64,000 nucleotides of DNA from Chenopodium formosanum (lineage: Eukaryota > Streptophyta > Magnoliopsida > Caryophyllales > Amaranthaceae): assembly GCA_024500155.1 (NCBI GenBank), contig CM044859.1, positions 39,850,003 through 39,914,002 on the forward strand, given 5' to 3'. The notes below the pieces were generated by a model that searched no databases, had not been told where the DNA came from, and worked only from the letters and a program-made list of their open reading frames with translations. Position 1 is the stretch's first letter. Each line of letters begins with the position of its first letter. This document shows, piece after piece, positions 1 to 13,779 of this stretch. A program made the position numbers and the translations under genes.

Positions 1-2602
1 ATGGCTAAAACCATGCCTATTTTCTATGTTTTCAAGCAAATGGACTCGTTCTTTCTTCTAACATTCCAATATCACATACTTATATTTGCTTAAGGATAGA
101 AATTAAGAGAAATAAGCACATATGTCAAATATTAACCCTAACTCATCCAAAATCATCCAAATTTGGCCTATATGGCTAAAACCATGTCTATTTTCTATGT
201 TTTCTAGCAAATAGACTCGTTCTTTCTTCTAACATTCCAATATAACATACTTATAGGTGCGTAAGGTTAGAAATTAAGAGAAATAAGCAAATATGTCAAT
301 TTTCGACCCTAACTCATCCAAAATCATCCGAATTTGGCCTATATGGCTAAAACCATGCCTATTTTCTATGTTTTCAAGAAAATGGACTCGTTCTTTCTTC
401 TAACATACCAATATCACATACTTATAGGTGCGTAAGGATAGAAATTAAGAGAAATAAGCACACATGTCAATTTTCAACCCTAACTCATCCAAAATCATCC
501 AAATTTGGCCTATATGGCTAAAACCATGCCTATTTTCTATGTTTTCAAGTAAATGTAAGGTTTCTTATTTCTAACATTCCAATATCAATTTCTTTTAGGT
601 GCCTAAGGATAGAAATTAAGAGAAATTAGCACATATGTCAAATATCGACCCTAACTCATCCAAAATCAGCCAAATTTGGTCGATATGGCTAAAACCATGC
701 CTATTTTCAATGTTTTCAAGCAAATGGGCTCGTTCTTTCTTCTAACATTCCAATATCACATACTTATAGGTGCGTAAGGATAGAAATTAAGAGAAACAAG
801 CACACATGTCAATTTTCGACCCTAACTCATCCAAAATCATCCAAATTTGACCTATATAGCTAAAACCATGCCTATTTTCTATGTTTTCAAGCAAATGTAA
901 GGTTTCTTTCTTCTAACATTCCAATATCAATTTCTTTTAGGTGCCTAAGGATAGAAATTAAGATAAATAAGCACATATGTCAAATATCGACCCTAACTCA
1001 TCCAAAATCATCCAAATTTGGGCTATATGGTTAAAACCATGCTTATTTTCTAAGTTTTCAAGCATATGTAAGGTTTCTTTCTTCTAACATTCCAATATCA
1101 ATTTCTTTTAGGTTTCCTAAGGATAGAAATTAAGAGAAATAAGCACATATGTCAAATATCGACCCTAACTCAACAAAAATCATCCAAATTTGGCCTATAT
1201 GGCTAAAACCATGCCTATTTTCTATGTTTTCAAGCAAATGGACTCGTTCTTTCTTCTAACATTCCAATATCACATACTTATAGGTGCATAAGGATAGAAA
1301 TTAAGAGAAATAATCACATATGTCAATTTTCGACCCTAACTCATCCAAAATCATCCAAATTTGGCCTATATGGCTAAAACCATGCCTATTTTCTATGTTT
1401 TCAAGTAAATGGACTCGTTCTTTCTTATAACATTCCAATATCACATACTTATAGGTGCCTAAGGATAGAAATTAAAAGAAATAAGCACATATGTCAAATA
1501 TCGACCCTTACTCATCCAAAATCATCCAAATTTGGGCTATATGGCTAAAACCATGCCTATTTACTATGTTTTCAAGCATATGTAAGGTTTCTTTCTTCTA
1601 ACATTCCAATATCAATTTTTTTTAGGTGCCTAAGGACATAAATTAAGAGAAATAAGCACATATGTCAAATATCGACCTTAACTCATCCAAAATCATCCAA
1701 ATTTGGCCTATATGGCTAAAACCATGCCTATTTTCTATGTTTTCATGCAAATGGACTCGTTCTTTCTTCTAACATTCCAAGATCACATACTTATAGGTGT
1801 GTAAGGATAGAAATTAAGAGAAATAAGCACTTATGTCAATTTTCGACCCTAACTCATCCAAAATCATCCAAATTTGGCCTATATGGCTAAAACCATGCCT
1901 ATTTTCTATGTTTTCAAGCAAATGTAAGGTTTCTTTCTTCAAACATTCCAATATCAATTGCTTTTAGGTGCCTAAGGTTAGAAATTAAGAGAAATAAGAA
2001 CCTATGTTAAATATCGACCCTAACTCATCTAAAATCATCCAAATTTGGGTTATATGGCTAAAACCATGCCTATTTTCTAAGTTTTCAAGCATATGTAAGG
2101 TTTCTTTCTTCTAACATTCCAATATCAATTTCTTTTAGGTGCCTAAGGATAGAAATTAAGGTAAATAAGCACATATGTCAAATATCAACCCTAACTCATC
2201 CAAAATCATCCAAATTTGGTCTATATGGCTAAAACCATGCCTATTTTCTATGTTTTCTAGCAAATGGACTCGTTCTTTCTTCTAACATTCCAATATCACA
2301 TACTTATAGGTGCGTAAGGATAGAAATTAAGAGAAATAAGCACATATGTCAATTTTCGACCCTAACTCATCCAAAATCATCCGAATTTGGCCTATATGGC
2401 TAAAACCATGCCTATTTTCCATGTTTTCAAGCAAATGGACTCGTTCTTTCTTCTAACATTCCAATATCACATACTTATAGGTGCTGAATGATAGAAATTA
2501 AGAGAAATAAGCACCTATGTCAAATATCGACCCTTACTCATCCAAAATTATCCAAATTTGGGCTATATGGCTAAAACCATGCCTATTTTCTATGTTTTCA
2601 AG
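1..2602. repeat. First copy of a long-range duplicated satellite block
   Basis: This block is repeated almost base for base at 4106-6706, an offset of 4105 then 4104 bp. That equals 24 monomers of 171 bp. Private variants are shared in the same order, for example caaatgggctcg near 721, gtgctgaatgatag near 2481 and the tttcaatgttttc variant near 701. The only difference I found is one extra t in aggtttcctaagg near 1110, which changes the offset by one. Similarity falls to ordinary monomer level after 2602. Confidence 0.9.
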
Positions 2603-4105
2603 AAAATGTAAGCTTTCTTATTTCTAACATTCTAATATCAATTTCTTTTAGTTTCCTAAGGATAGAAATTAAGAGAAATAAGCACATATGTCAAATATCG
2701 ACCCTAACTCATCTAAAATCATCCAAATTTGGCCTATATGGCTAAAACCATGCCTATTTTCTATGTTTTCTAGCAAATGGACTCGTTCTTTCTTATAACA
2801 TTCCAATATCACATACTTATAGGTGCCTAAGGACAGAAATTAAGAGAAATAATCACATATGTCAAATATCGACCTTAACTCATCCAAAATCATCCAAATT
2901 TGGCCTATATGGCTAAAACCATGCCTATTTTCTATGTTTTCAAGCAAATGGACTCATTCTTTCTTCTAATATTCCAAGATCACATACTTATAGGTGCGTA
3001 AGGATAGAAATAAAGAGAAATAAGCACATATGTAAATTTTCGACCCTAACTCATCCAAAATCATCCAAATTTGGCCTATACGGCTAAAACCATGCCTATT
3101 TTCTATGTTTTCTAGCAAATGGACTCGTTCTTTCTTCTAACATTCCAATATCACATACTTATAGGTGCGTAAGGATAGAAATTAAGAGAAATAAGCACAT
3201 ATGTCAATTTTCGTCCCTAACTCATCCAAAATCATCCGAATTTGGCCTATATGGCTAAAACCATGCCTATTTTCTATGTTTTCAAGAAAATGGACTCATT
3301 CTTTCTTCTAAAATACCAATATCACATACTTATAGGTGCGTAAGGATAGAAATTAAGAGAAATAAGCACACATGTAATTTTTCAACCCTAACTCATCCAA
3401 AATCATCCAAATTTGGCCTATATGGCTAAAACCATGCCTATTTTCTATGTTTTCAAGAAAATGTAAGGTTTCTTATTTCTAACATTCCAATATCAATTTC
3501 TTTTAGTTGCGTAAGGATAGAAATTAAGAGAAATAAGCACATATGTCAAATATCGACCCTAAATGATCCAAAATCATCCAAATTTGGGCTATATGGCTAA
3601 AACCATGCCTATTTACTATGTTTTCAAGCATATGTAAGGTTTATTTCTTCTAACATTCCAATATCAATTGCTTTTAGGTGCCTAAGGACAGAAATTAAGA
3701 TAAACAAGCACATATGTCAAATATCGACCTTAACTCATCCAAAATCATCCAAATTTGGCCTATATGGCTAAAACCATGCCTATTTTCTATGTTTTCAAGC
3801 AAATGGACTCGTTCTTTCTTCTAACATTCCAAGATCACATACTTATAGGTTCGTAAGGATAGAAATTCAGAGAAATAAGCACATATGTAAATTTTCGACC
3901 CTAACTCATCCAAAATGAACCAAATTTGGCCTATATGGCTAAAACCATGCCTATTTTCTATGTTTTCAAGCAAATGTTTGGTTTCTTTCTTCAAACATTC
4001 CAATATCAATTGCTTTTAGGTGCCTAAGGTTAGAAATTAAGAGAAATAAGCACATATGTCAAATATCGACCCTAACTCATCCAAAATCATCCAAACTTGG
4101 CCTAT

Positions 4106-6706
4106 ATGGCTAAAACCATGCCTATTTTCTATGTTTTCAAGCAAATGGACTCGTTCTTTCTTCTAACATTCCAATATCACATACTTATATTTGCTTAAGG
4201 ATAGAAATTAAGAGAAATAAGCACATATGTCAAATATTAACCCTAACTCATCCAAAATCATCCAAATTTGGCCTATATGGCTAAAACCATGTCTATTTTC
4301 TATGTTTTCTAGCAAATAGACTCGTTCTTTCTTCTAACATTCCAATATAACATACTTATAGGTGCGTAAGGTTAGAAATTAAGAGAAATAAGCAAATATG
4401 TCAATTTTCGACCCTAACTCATCCAAAATCATCCGAATTTGGCCTATATGGCTAAAACCATGCCTATTTTCTATGTTTTCAAGAAAATGGACTCGTTCTT
4501 TCTTCTAACATACCAATATCACATACTTATAGGTGCGTAAGGATAGAAATTAAGAGAAATAAGCACACATGTCAATTTTCAACCCTAACTCATCCAAAAT
4601 CATCCAAATTTGGCCTATATGGCTAAAACCATGCCTATTTTCTATGTTTTCAAGTAAATGTAAGGTTTCTTATTTCTAACATTCCAATATCAATTTCTTT
4701 TAGGTGCCTAAGGATAGAAATTAAGAGAAATTAGCACATATGTCAAATATCGACCCTAACTCATCCAAAATCAGCCAAATTTGGTCGATATGGCTAAAAC
4801 CATGCCTATTTTCAATGTTTTCAAGCAAATGGGCTCGTTCTTTCTTCTAACATTCCAATATCACATACTTATAGGTGCGTAAGGATAGAAATTAAGAGAA
4901 ACAAGCACACATGTCAATTTTCGACCCTAACTCATCCAAAATCATCCAAATTTGACCTATATAGCTAAAACCATGCCTATTTTCTATGTTTTCAAGCAAA
5001 TGTAAGGTTTCTTTCTTCTAACATTCCAATATCAATTTCTTTTAGGTGCCTAAGGATAGAAATTAAGATAAATAAGCACATATGTCAAATATCGACCCTA
5101 ACTCATCCAAAATCATCCAAATTTGGGCTATATGGTTAAAACCATGCTTATTTTCTAAGTTTTCAAGCATATGTAAGGTTTCTTTCTTCTAACATTCCAA
5201 TATCAATTTCTTTTAGGTTCCTAAGGATAGAAATTAAGAGAAATAAGCACATATGTCAAATATCGACCCTAACTCAACAAAAATCATCCAAATTTGGCCT
5301 ATATGGCTAAAACCATGCCTATTTTCTATGTTTTCAAGCAAATGGACTCGTTCTTTCTTCTAACATTCCAATATCACATACTTATAGGTGCATAAGGATA
5401 GAAATTAAGAGAAATAATCACATATGTCAATTTTCGACCCTAACTCATCCAAAATCATCCAAATTTGGCCTATATGGCTAAAACCATGCCTATTTTCTAT
5501 GTTTTCAAGTAAATGGACTCGTTCTTTCTTATAACATTCCAATATCACATACTTATAGGTGCCTAAGGATAGAAATTAAAAGAAATAAGCACATATGTCA
5601 AATATCGACCCTTACTCATCCAAAATCATCCAAATTTGGGCTATATGGCTAAAACCATGCCTATTTACTATGTTTTCAAGCATATGTAAGGTTTCTTTCT
5701 TCTAACATTCCAATATCAATTTTTTTTAGGTGCCTAAGGACATAAATTAAGAGAAATAAGCACATATGTCAAATATCGACCTTAACTCATCCAAAATCAT
5801 CCAAATTTGGCCTATATGGCTAAAACCATGCCTATTTTCTATGTTTTCATGCAAATGGACTCGTTCTTTCTTCTAACATTCCAAGATCACATACTTATAG
5901 GTGTGTAAGGATAGAAATTAAGAGAAATAAGCACTTATGTCAATTTTCGACCCTAACTCATCCAAAATCATCCAAATTTGGCCTATATGGCTAAAACCAT
6001 GCCTATTTTCTATGTTTTCAAGCAAATGTAAGGTTTCTTTCTTCAAACATTCCAATATCAATTGCTTTTAGGTGCCTAAGGTTAGAAATTAAGAGAAATA
6101 AGAACCTATGTTAAATATCGACCCTAACTCATCTAAAATCATCCAAATTTGGGTTATATGGCTAAAACCATGCCTATTTTCTAAGTTTTCAAGCATATGT
6201 AAGGTTTCTTTCTTCTAACATTCCAATATCAATTTCTTTTAGGTGCCTAAGGATAGAAATTAAGGTAAATAAGCACATATGTCAAATATCAACCCTAACT
6301 CATCCAAAATCATCCAAATTTGGTCTATATGGCTAAAACCATGCCTATTTTCTATGTTTTCTAGCAAATGGACTCGTTCTTTCTTCTAACATTCCAATAT
6401 CACATACTTATAGGTGCGTAAGGATAGAAATTAAGAGAAATAAGCACATATGTCAATTTTCGACCCTAACTCATCCAAAATCATCCGAATTTGGCCTATA
6501 TGGCTAAAACCATGCCTATTTTCCATGTTTTCAAGCAAATGGACTCGTTCTTTCTTCTAACATTCCAATATCACATACTTATAGGTGCTGAATGATAGAA
6601 ATTAAGAGAAATAAGCACCTATGTCAAATATCGACCCTTACTCATCCAAAATTATCCAAATTTGGGCTATATGGCTAAAACCATGCCTATTTTCTATGTT
6701 TTCAAG
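4106..6706. repeat. Second copy of the 24-monomer-spaced satellite block
   Basis: Near-identical to 1-2602, ending where ttttcaagaaaatgtaagc in the first copy becomes ttttcaagcatatgtaagg here. Individual monomers differ from each other at many positions, whereas these copies differ at about one, so the duplication is recent. It arose by unequal exchange or segmental amplification and is a candidate higher-order repeat. Confidence 0.88.
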
Positions 6707-7407
6707 CATATGTAAGGTTTCTTTCTTCTAAAATTCCAATATCAATTGCTTTTAGGTGCCTAAGGATAGAAATTAAGAGAAATAAGCACGTATGTCAAAT
6801 ATCGACCCTAACTCATCCAAAATCATCCAAATTTGGGCTATATGGCTAAAACCATGCCTATTTTCTATGTTTTCAAGCAAATGGACTCGTTCTTTCTTCT
6901 AACATTCCAATATTACATACTTATAGGTGCGTATGGATAGAAATTAAGAGAAATAAGCACTTATGTCATTTTCGACCCTAACTCATCCAAAATCATCCAA
7001 ATTTGGCCTATATGGCTAAAACCATGCCTATTTTCTATGTTTTCAAGCAAATGTAAGGTTTCTTTCTTCTAACATTCCAATATCAATTGCTTTTAGGTGC
7101 CTAAGGATAGAAATTAAGAGAAATAAGCACATATGTCAAATATCGACCCTAACTCATCCAAAATCATCTAAATTTTGCCTATATGGATAAAACCATGCCT
7201 ATTTTCTATGTTTTCAAGCAAATGGACTCGTTCTTTCTTCTAACATTCCAATATCACATACTTTTAGGTGCATAAGAATAGAAATTAAGAGAAATAAGCA
7301 CATATGTCAATTTTCGACCCTAACTCATCTAAAATCATCCAAATAAGCATATAATGAGTTCTACTTTGCTAATTTGCCATATATCAACTCATATAATAAG
7401 TGTTTAC

Positions 7408-8512
7408 CGCAATCCTTTTTGCTTTGTTGTTGGCAGCCACTTGGCCTTTTCCAGGCACTTCCTTGAAGTGTGTCTTTAAGAAAAGATCATGGGCATTTGG
7501 TAATTGGCCTTGGTTTTTTGCAGCCTTTATATATACATGCAGAAAATCAATGAAAACATGTTAGCCCACCAAAATTCATTAATAGAAAAATGACTTAATT
7601 GTTACTGGACATATTGTAGGATACTTACCATCCTTTTAGCATGTTGTACAGATGACAATGAACCTTGAAAGTGGGTCGGTTCAACGACATTTTCCATGGA
7701 TCCGCCTCTTCGGTTCTTCTTGTTTTGTTCCGACCGCTTCTTATAATCTGGATCAGTGGCAACAATTTGCATCATGCCTTCGTGGATATCCTTATTAAGC
7801 CATCTTGGTCTGCGACCATTCAGCCTGTGTGTGATGTTGTAGAACCTGTCACGTAGGCGATTTGCAAACTTTTCTTCGAAAGTGTCCTTCACTTGGTTGT
7901 TTAACTTAGGTGCCCACTTGAATTTTTTCTGCAAATCAAGAAAATGTCTTCAACTCCATCAATATAATTTATAAAACATGTATTATGTTAGGTTAAAGTT
8001 ATCATACACTGAACAAGTTCCAAAAGTGCTCTCTCGAATCTTCATCAACCTCTTCATAATTCCTCCAAGGCTCAACATAGTAGCCGGTTAGCGAGTCGGA
8101 GAGCACATTCTTCACCGGGATATCATCAAACCTATAATAAAGGATAGACATTCATGTAAGTAGATAATCAACAAAAAGTGAACAAAACATGGTTAAAGTA
8201 ATACAAATTCACTTTATCAAAGTAAATACGAATTTAAGGATATTTCATTATACAAATACATACGCACCAAAGTGTGGAAGGGTCCAACTCTAGCAAGTCA
8301 TTAGGATGCGGGTCCTGTAGCTCATGTTCCTGTTGCTCCTGTTGCCCTTGTACATGCCTAGGAATCTGTCTCCGATTGACGATTTCTTGAGAGGCCCCCA
8401 AATCATGTGCCTCCTCTTCCTCCATTGACTCATCCTCGTCAACACGTACAACCTGAGATTTCCCCTTAGTCTTTCTCCTCTTTGACATTTCTCCTTTATT
8501 TCCTCCTCCCAT
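7408..8512 (-). pseudogene. CACTA second gene (Transposase_24-type, TNPA-like), 3' truncated
   Basis: Four exons can be traced with consensus splice sites: 8512-8268 (start MGGGNKGEMSKRRKT, acidic and Gln-rich), 8131-8008, 7928-7629 and 7524-7408. All phases agree. The donor after codon ATG at 7629 reads GTAAGT, and acceptors end TTGCAG or TAAAG. The third and fourth exons carry the features of the plant En/Spm Transposase_24 family (FKWAPKLNNQVKDTFEEKF, then GRRPRWL, then DLFLKTH). The family usually has a further C-terminal exon. After 7408 only about 60 bp remain before the satellite starts, so the 3' end is missing. By analogy with En/Spm TNPA it would bind the subterminal repeats. I chose the ATG at 8512 because the codon upstream in the same frame is GTG. 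Confidence 0.72.
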
Positions 8513-8680
8513 GATGACCACCTGAAAAAGTTGTTAGTACCATGATCGCACATTGTAAATTCATAAATTAGATCCATAAGACATTAAAATAATAAAATGA
8601 GACCAAAAATGTAATGCAATATTACAAGTCCGAGTAGTCATTAAAAACTAAACATTCGAAGACAATAGTTAAAGGAGTAA

Positions 8681-11600
8681 CTACATATTCTCCTCTTCAT
8701 TACTCTTATTACTACTACCACTATCATTATCACTATCATTATTACTATCACTAGTGTCATCTAAAAATACATCAATGTCCTCTTCTTCGTCACTATCATT
8801 GGAGCCAATGCTTTCTTCTTCTTCTTCATCGCTTGAGATAATAAAGCCATCGTCATCATCATCATCACTATCAAGTTCATAGTCTGGAATGTCATTTGGT
8901 GGACAAAGCGTTGCATGTACTTGTGGTGAAGGACCCTGCAAAAACTCTAAATCCACCGGAGCATCAATCACCGACCTTGCTTGAGTTCTAAATACAGCCC
9001 ACCATTGAACCCGATCACGTTTAAGGCTAGGGTAAGATGCATAATACACTTGAGACACTTGGTAAGATAAGACAAATGGATCATACTTGGGATAATACTT
9101 AGTATGATTTACTTCGACAAGCTTGTATTGTTCATGAATGTTCATTCCTTTACCACAATCCATCCAACTACAACTAAACAAAATAGTCTTGTACTCTTTT
9201 TCGAGACCGGTGTAGACAAGTTCAATTATGTCGTTTAAAATGCCAAAGTACTCTCCACCGTCCCCACTTGAGACACACACCCCGTAATTCATTGTAGATT
9301 TGTGTTTGCCATAGGACTGTGTGTGGAAATTAAAGCCACCGACAAATATCTGGTTCCAAGTTCGAACACGCTTGAAAGGCCTTATAGACAATTCTCGCAA
9401 CACTTCGGAACTTGGTTTTTGTTCTCTCACCTATAACCGCTACGAATACAAGCGTCACACTAATTGAAATGAAATATTTTATATTATATTATCACAAATT
9501 AATCGATATGCAATGTTCAAAAAGTATTATCACCTTGTGATGAAACCAATCAGGGAATTCACTTTCGCATTTCTCCATGACATCTTCTCGACGCAAATAA
9601 GTTCGAGTACTAAGAATGTAGTCCTCAAACTGCCTAATAGATTAATGACACATGGTTAATCATTGCAGCAATTATATTAAATTTAAGGGATTTTCAAAAG
9701 TTTATCCTAAACATATATACCTTTCGTATTCACCAAGAATGCTGGTATTTCTTAAAACGAACAAATGAGCACGTTCGAGTTCCTTGTCATCTAAATACCG
9801 AGTTTTACCCAAATTTGACACACGACCCTTATCCACCGTGAACAGCTCTGGGATTTCATCGTTCTCAGCCGGGGATTCCACATCAGCATTCACATTTTGA
9901 CCTAGATCTCGTGTTTTTGTGTCAACTGAGGGCTGAAAGTAATTGGAGCAGAAGTTTGATATCTTTTCAGTGAGATAAGCGTTGCATATGGAACCTTCAA
10001 CATGAGCCTTATTACCAATTTTTCGTTTTAGGTGATTGAGGAACCTGTAATTATGTTTATGTAGCCGTAGAAGTATAAGTAACGAAAAGCAATGAAAGAG
10101 ATGAAAGTAAAAGTTGAGAAAGGACCTTTTGACTTACCTTTCGAAAGGATACATCCATCGATATTGAACAGGTCCACATAACTTGCCCTCATATGGCAAA
10201 TGAATTGGTAAATGCTCCATGGAGTTGAAGAAAGATGGGGGGAAAACCTTCTCAAGCTTGCACAGGATCTCAGCTATGTTTTTTTCCAATCGCTCCATGT
10301 CGCTAACTGTAATTGTGTAGCAACATAAATCGCGAAAGAATTGGCTTATCTCTGTAATTGCATTCCATATATGGGTAGGGAGCAATTCTCTCAAAGCAGT
10401 GGGCAACAACCTCTCCATGAACACGTGACAATCATGACTTTTCATTCCATGTAACTTACCTGATTGCAAATCAATGCATCGGCTCAAATTGGAAGCGTAA
10501 CCATTAGGAAACCGCAGCTGTTTGACCCACTCACACAAAACCTTTCTCTGAGCCTTGTCAAGAGAAAATGGAGCCTTTGGCATGAATTCTTTTCCTCTAT
10601 CATCCTCTTGAAGATGTAGCTGGGGCCGTTTACAGTATTTAGCAATGTCATTCCGAGCTGATGGCGTGTCACAAGATAGCTTTTTCACGTCCATTATAGT
10701 GTGAATCAACTGATCAAAAAAGTTTTTTTCAACGTGCATGACATCTAAGTTGTGACGAACAAGTAGATGTTTCCAATATGGAAGGTCCCATAGAGTGCTT
10801 TGCTTGAACCGCCCTTTTTTTGCATTCTTGAGACGTTTCAGTGCCTCGGGGCCATCTGTTGCTTTTGGGAGGTTTTCACACATTCCCAAAGTTCCTCTCC
10901 TGACATGATGTGAGGTGGTGAACTTTTTTCGACTTTGTTTTTACAAAATGCATTTTTACTATTTCAAAAAGGATGATTTGTCGGAAGGAATTGACGATGA
11001 CAATCAAACCCCTTACCACCATTTTCGAGCCAAAATGCTTTGCTTTTCTCCATGCAATATGGACAAGCCTTCTTACCGGCTGTGGTCCAACCAGATAACA
11101 TACCATAAGCCGGGAAGTCACTAACGGTCCATAGGATGGCTGCTCGAAGATTAAAATTTTGTTTTCTCGAAATATCGTAAGTATTTGCCCCAACTTCCCA
11201 CAACTGTTTCAACTCGTGTATGAGCGATTGCATGTAAACATCCAAGTTGCCCTTAGGGTTTTTAGGACCAGGAACGAGTAACGAAAGAAACATGAACTGT
11301 CTTTTCATACACATTGACGGAGGCAAGTTATAAGGGGTCAAAATGACAGGCCAACATGAATACTGTCCCCCAAAATGACCATGTGGAGCAAATCCATCCG
11401 TACATAGGCCAAGTCGAACATTACAAGGTTCAGAGGCAAACTCATGAAAGCAACTATCTAGGTGTTTCCACGCTTCACTATCGCTAGGGTGTGCCATTGT
11501 GCCTTGAACTCGAGGATTTTTAGCATGCCATGTCATTTCCTCATAAATGTTTTTAGTTGCAAAAAGCCTTTGCAACCTAGGTGTGATAGGGAAATAAAAT

Positions 11601-12354
11601 AGAACATTCAAAGGCACTAAGCTACCTTTAGAAGTCTTCTTATATCGGTCGCTGCCACACACCCTACATGTAGATAATTGAGCATCATCTTTCCAAAACA
11701 ACATACATCCTTTCGGGCATGCATGAATCTTTTCATGGGGCAGCTCTAACCCTTAACAATTTTCTTGACCTCATAGAATGTCTCGGCCATGTGGTTGTTG
11801 TTAGGAATCGCTTCATTAACCAAAGAAGCAAATCCATCAACACATCTGTGCGGCAAATTATACTCACACTTTAGGCTAGTGATTCTAGAAGCCATCTCTA
11901 ACACAGACAATGAACTCCCTTCGTATAACGGTTGTTCAGAAGCCCTTAACAAATCAAAAAATGGCTTGGCTTGTGCATTAGGCTCCTCCTCTAATGAAAC
12001 AGGTGGCTCTTCGGAATGGCCTTGATCTTCACACTGACCAAAGGCATCCAAAACCATTTCACGATATTCATTTGACTACTTTCTACGAGTTCCTGGAAAC
12101 CCTTCCCCATGACACATCCACTCATAGTAATTAGGTAAAAAACCGCTGCGATACAAATGAAGTTTGACCGTATCTGGATCCCAAAGACGTTTGTTTTTGC
12201 ATTTAAAACATGGACACCTAACTTCATTCGGTTTTCTACTCTCGGGATGATCTTCCACATATTTAAGGAATTCATCTACCCCCTTCAAGAACTCAGGATT
12301 AATAGAATTCCCAACCTTCCTTTCGTACATTCAGCTACGTTCTTTTCGTTTCAT
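8681..12354 (-). pseudogene. CACTA transposase (TNPD/tnp2-like), degenerate
   Basis: Domain order from the N-terminus: transposase-associated domain (CPCFKCKNK near 12220), Transposase_21/tnp2 (about 11740-10890), DUF4218 (about 10890-10140) and DUF4216 (9430-8960), then an Asp/Glu/Ser-rich acidic tail. Coding exons are 12354-10138, 10044-9721, 9633-9534 and 9430-8681, with matching phases at all three introns. The gene is broken. There are in-frame stops at 12331-12333 (TGA just after the probable start), 12076-12078 (TAG) and 10964-10966 (TGA). There are single-base frameshifts near 11757 and near 10885. The product would have cut the element ends. The exon structure and acidic tail are normal for the family, so decay is recent relative to the age of the gene model. 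Confidence 0.85.
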
Positions 12355-12816
12355 GATTACAAGTTCTACACAACTAACACATATGCCATTAATCACATTA
12401 GTCATAAAGCACAATATATATTCATTATAGATCAAACTGTTATGGAAATGCAAATGAGAAGAGAAATGATTTCCAAGGGTCCTTATCACTCCAACCTAAC
12501 CCATCCTTGTACGTTCAATCTCACTAGTGAATGTATGCCAGAATTTCAATTCTATGGAAAATCCGGCAGCATCTCCCTACAGTTCCCCAAGTACACAATA
12601 TAGGAGATTAGAAACACCTATATATGTACCTAGAGAACATTGTAGAGAAATGACAAGCAAGGATCTTCCTTAGAATTAAAACAAAGGAATACATTCACCA
12701 CCTAAGTGAGAATAAACGTACAAGGACAGTCCCAACTGGGGACTGTTCAAGACATACTCCTAATGTGTATGCCTTGAACGGGTATCTAGGCATATGATTA
12801 TGCAAATGATTTTTTT

Positions 12817-13490
12817 AAAAATATATATACTTAACTAACATACATAATATTAAACAAATATATCAAGATTAAACTAAACAAGAGAAACAAATCAAACCAA
12901 ACCAAAGTAAACTAATATATCATATTAAACTAAACCAAACCAAACTACCGTTTTATATATTAAATTAAACTAACATATTTCTAAAAAAATAAACTAAATT
13001 AAGATACTTTATATTAAAATAAATTAAACTAAAACACATTATATTAACATAAAATTAACTAAACTACATTATGTTAAACTAAACTAAACCAAACTAACAT
13101 TGTTTTTTTTAAAGATCAAGGGAGCAATTAATTAATTATAAGATTTATTTAAAAATATATATACTTAACTAACATACATAATATTAAACAAATATATCAA
13201 GATTAAACTAAACAAGAGAAACATATCATAACACCATACTATTAATATAAACCAAATCAAACCAAACCAAACCAAAGTAAACTAATATATCATATTAAAC
13301 TAAACCAAACCAAACTACTGTTTTATATATTAAATTAAACTAACATATTTCTAAAAACACTAAACTACAATAAGATACTTTATATTAAAATAAATTAAAC
13401 TAAAACACATTATATTAACATAAACTTAACTAAACTACATTATGTTAAACTAAACTAAACCAAACTAACATTATATTGTTTTTTTTTAAA
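12817..13490. repeat. 334-bp tandem duplication in the CACTA 5' region
   Basis: The block starting aaaaatatatatacttaac at 12817 is repeated at 13151. It runs through taaactaaaccaaac-rich sequence to a poly-T tract before agggagcaattaatta. The second copy has an extra segment of about 28-40 bp containing catactattaatataaacc. The unit is low-complexity (ttaaactaaac motifs) and non-coding. Together with 12355-12816 it forms the untranslated 5' region of the transposase gene, where I see no other feature. Confidence 0.8.
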
Positions 13491-13779
13491 GAGAAGGGAG
13501 CAATTAATTACTTATAAGAGATGACCAATGTCACTAAATTAACCAAACTAAAAAAAAAAAAAAAAAAATTAACCAAACTAAAAGTTATTGAATACATTCT
13601 AATTATAATCCAACACACTATCTAACAACCAAAGTAAGATACACACATACATTATATTAGGGTTTGTAATGTAACTAACCTTTAGATCTGCACTTCTTTT
13701 TAACAATTAAACCAACAAAATTGTACAAATCCTACAACAAAATTAAAAAAAAAATAATTAAGGGTTTATAAGTAAACAA

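Larger units (their letters stand above)
1..7344. repeat. 171-bp tandem satellite array, about 43 monomers
   Basis: The motif atggctaaaaccatgcctat recurs with a spacing of 171 bp (for example at 1, 172, 343, 514), so this is an AT-rich tandem satellite that continues beyond the left edge of the window. Two monomer types are interspersed. One has caaatggactcgttc followed by cacatacttataggtgcgta. The other has atgtaaggtttc followed by caatttcttttaggtgccta. The array stops in mid-monomer at about 7344, where CACTA sequence begins. The 62-codon reading frames in it are by-products of the repeat. A monomer near 170 bp is the nucleosome-sized class common among plant centromeric and heterochromatic satellites. 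The chromosomal position cannot be told from the sequence. Confidence 0.97.

Noticed and set aside
3821..4009. 62-codon open frame on the minus strand inside the satellite
   Set aside because: It lies across a monomer boundary and similar frames would appear at many monomers. There is no domain, start context or codon signal.
1..7344. CRISPR-like array
   Set aside because: The repeats are head-to-tail 171-bp monomers without unique spacers, in a plant nuclear context.
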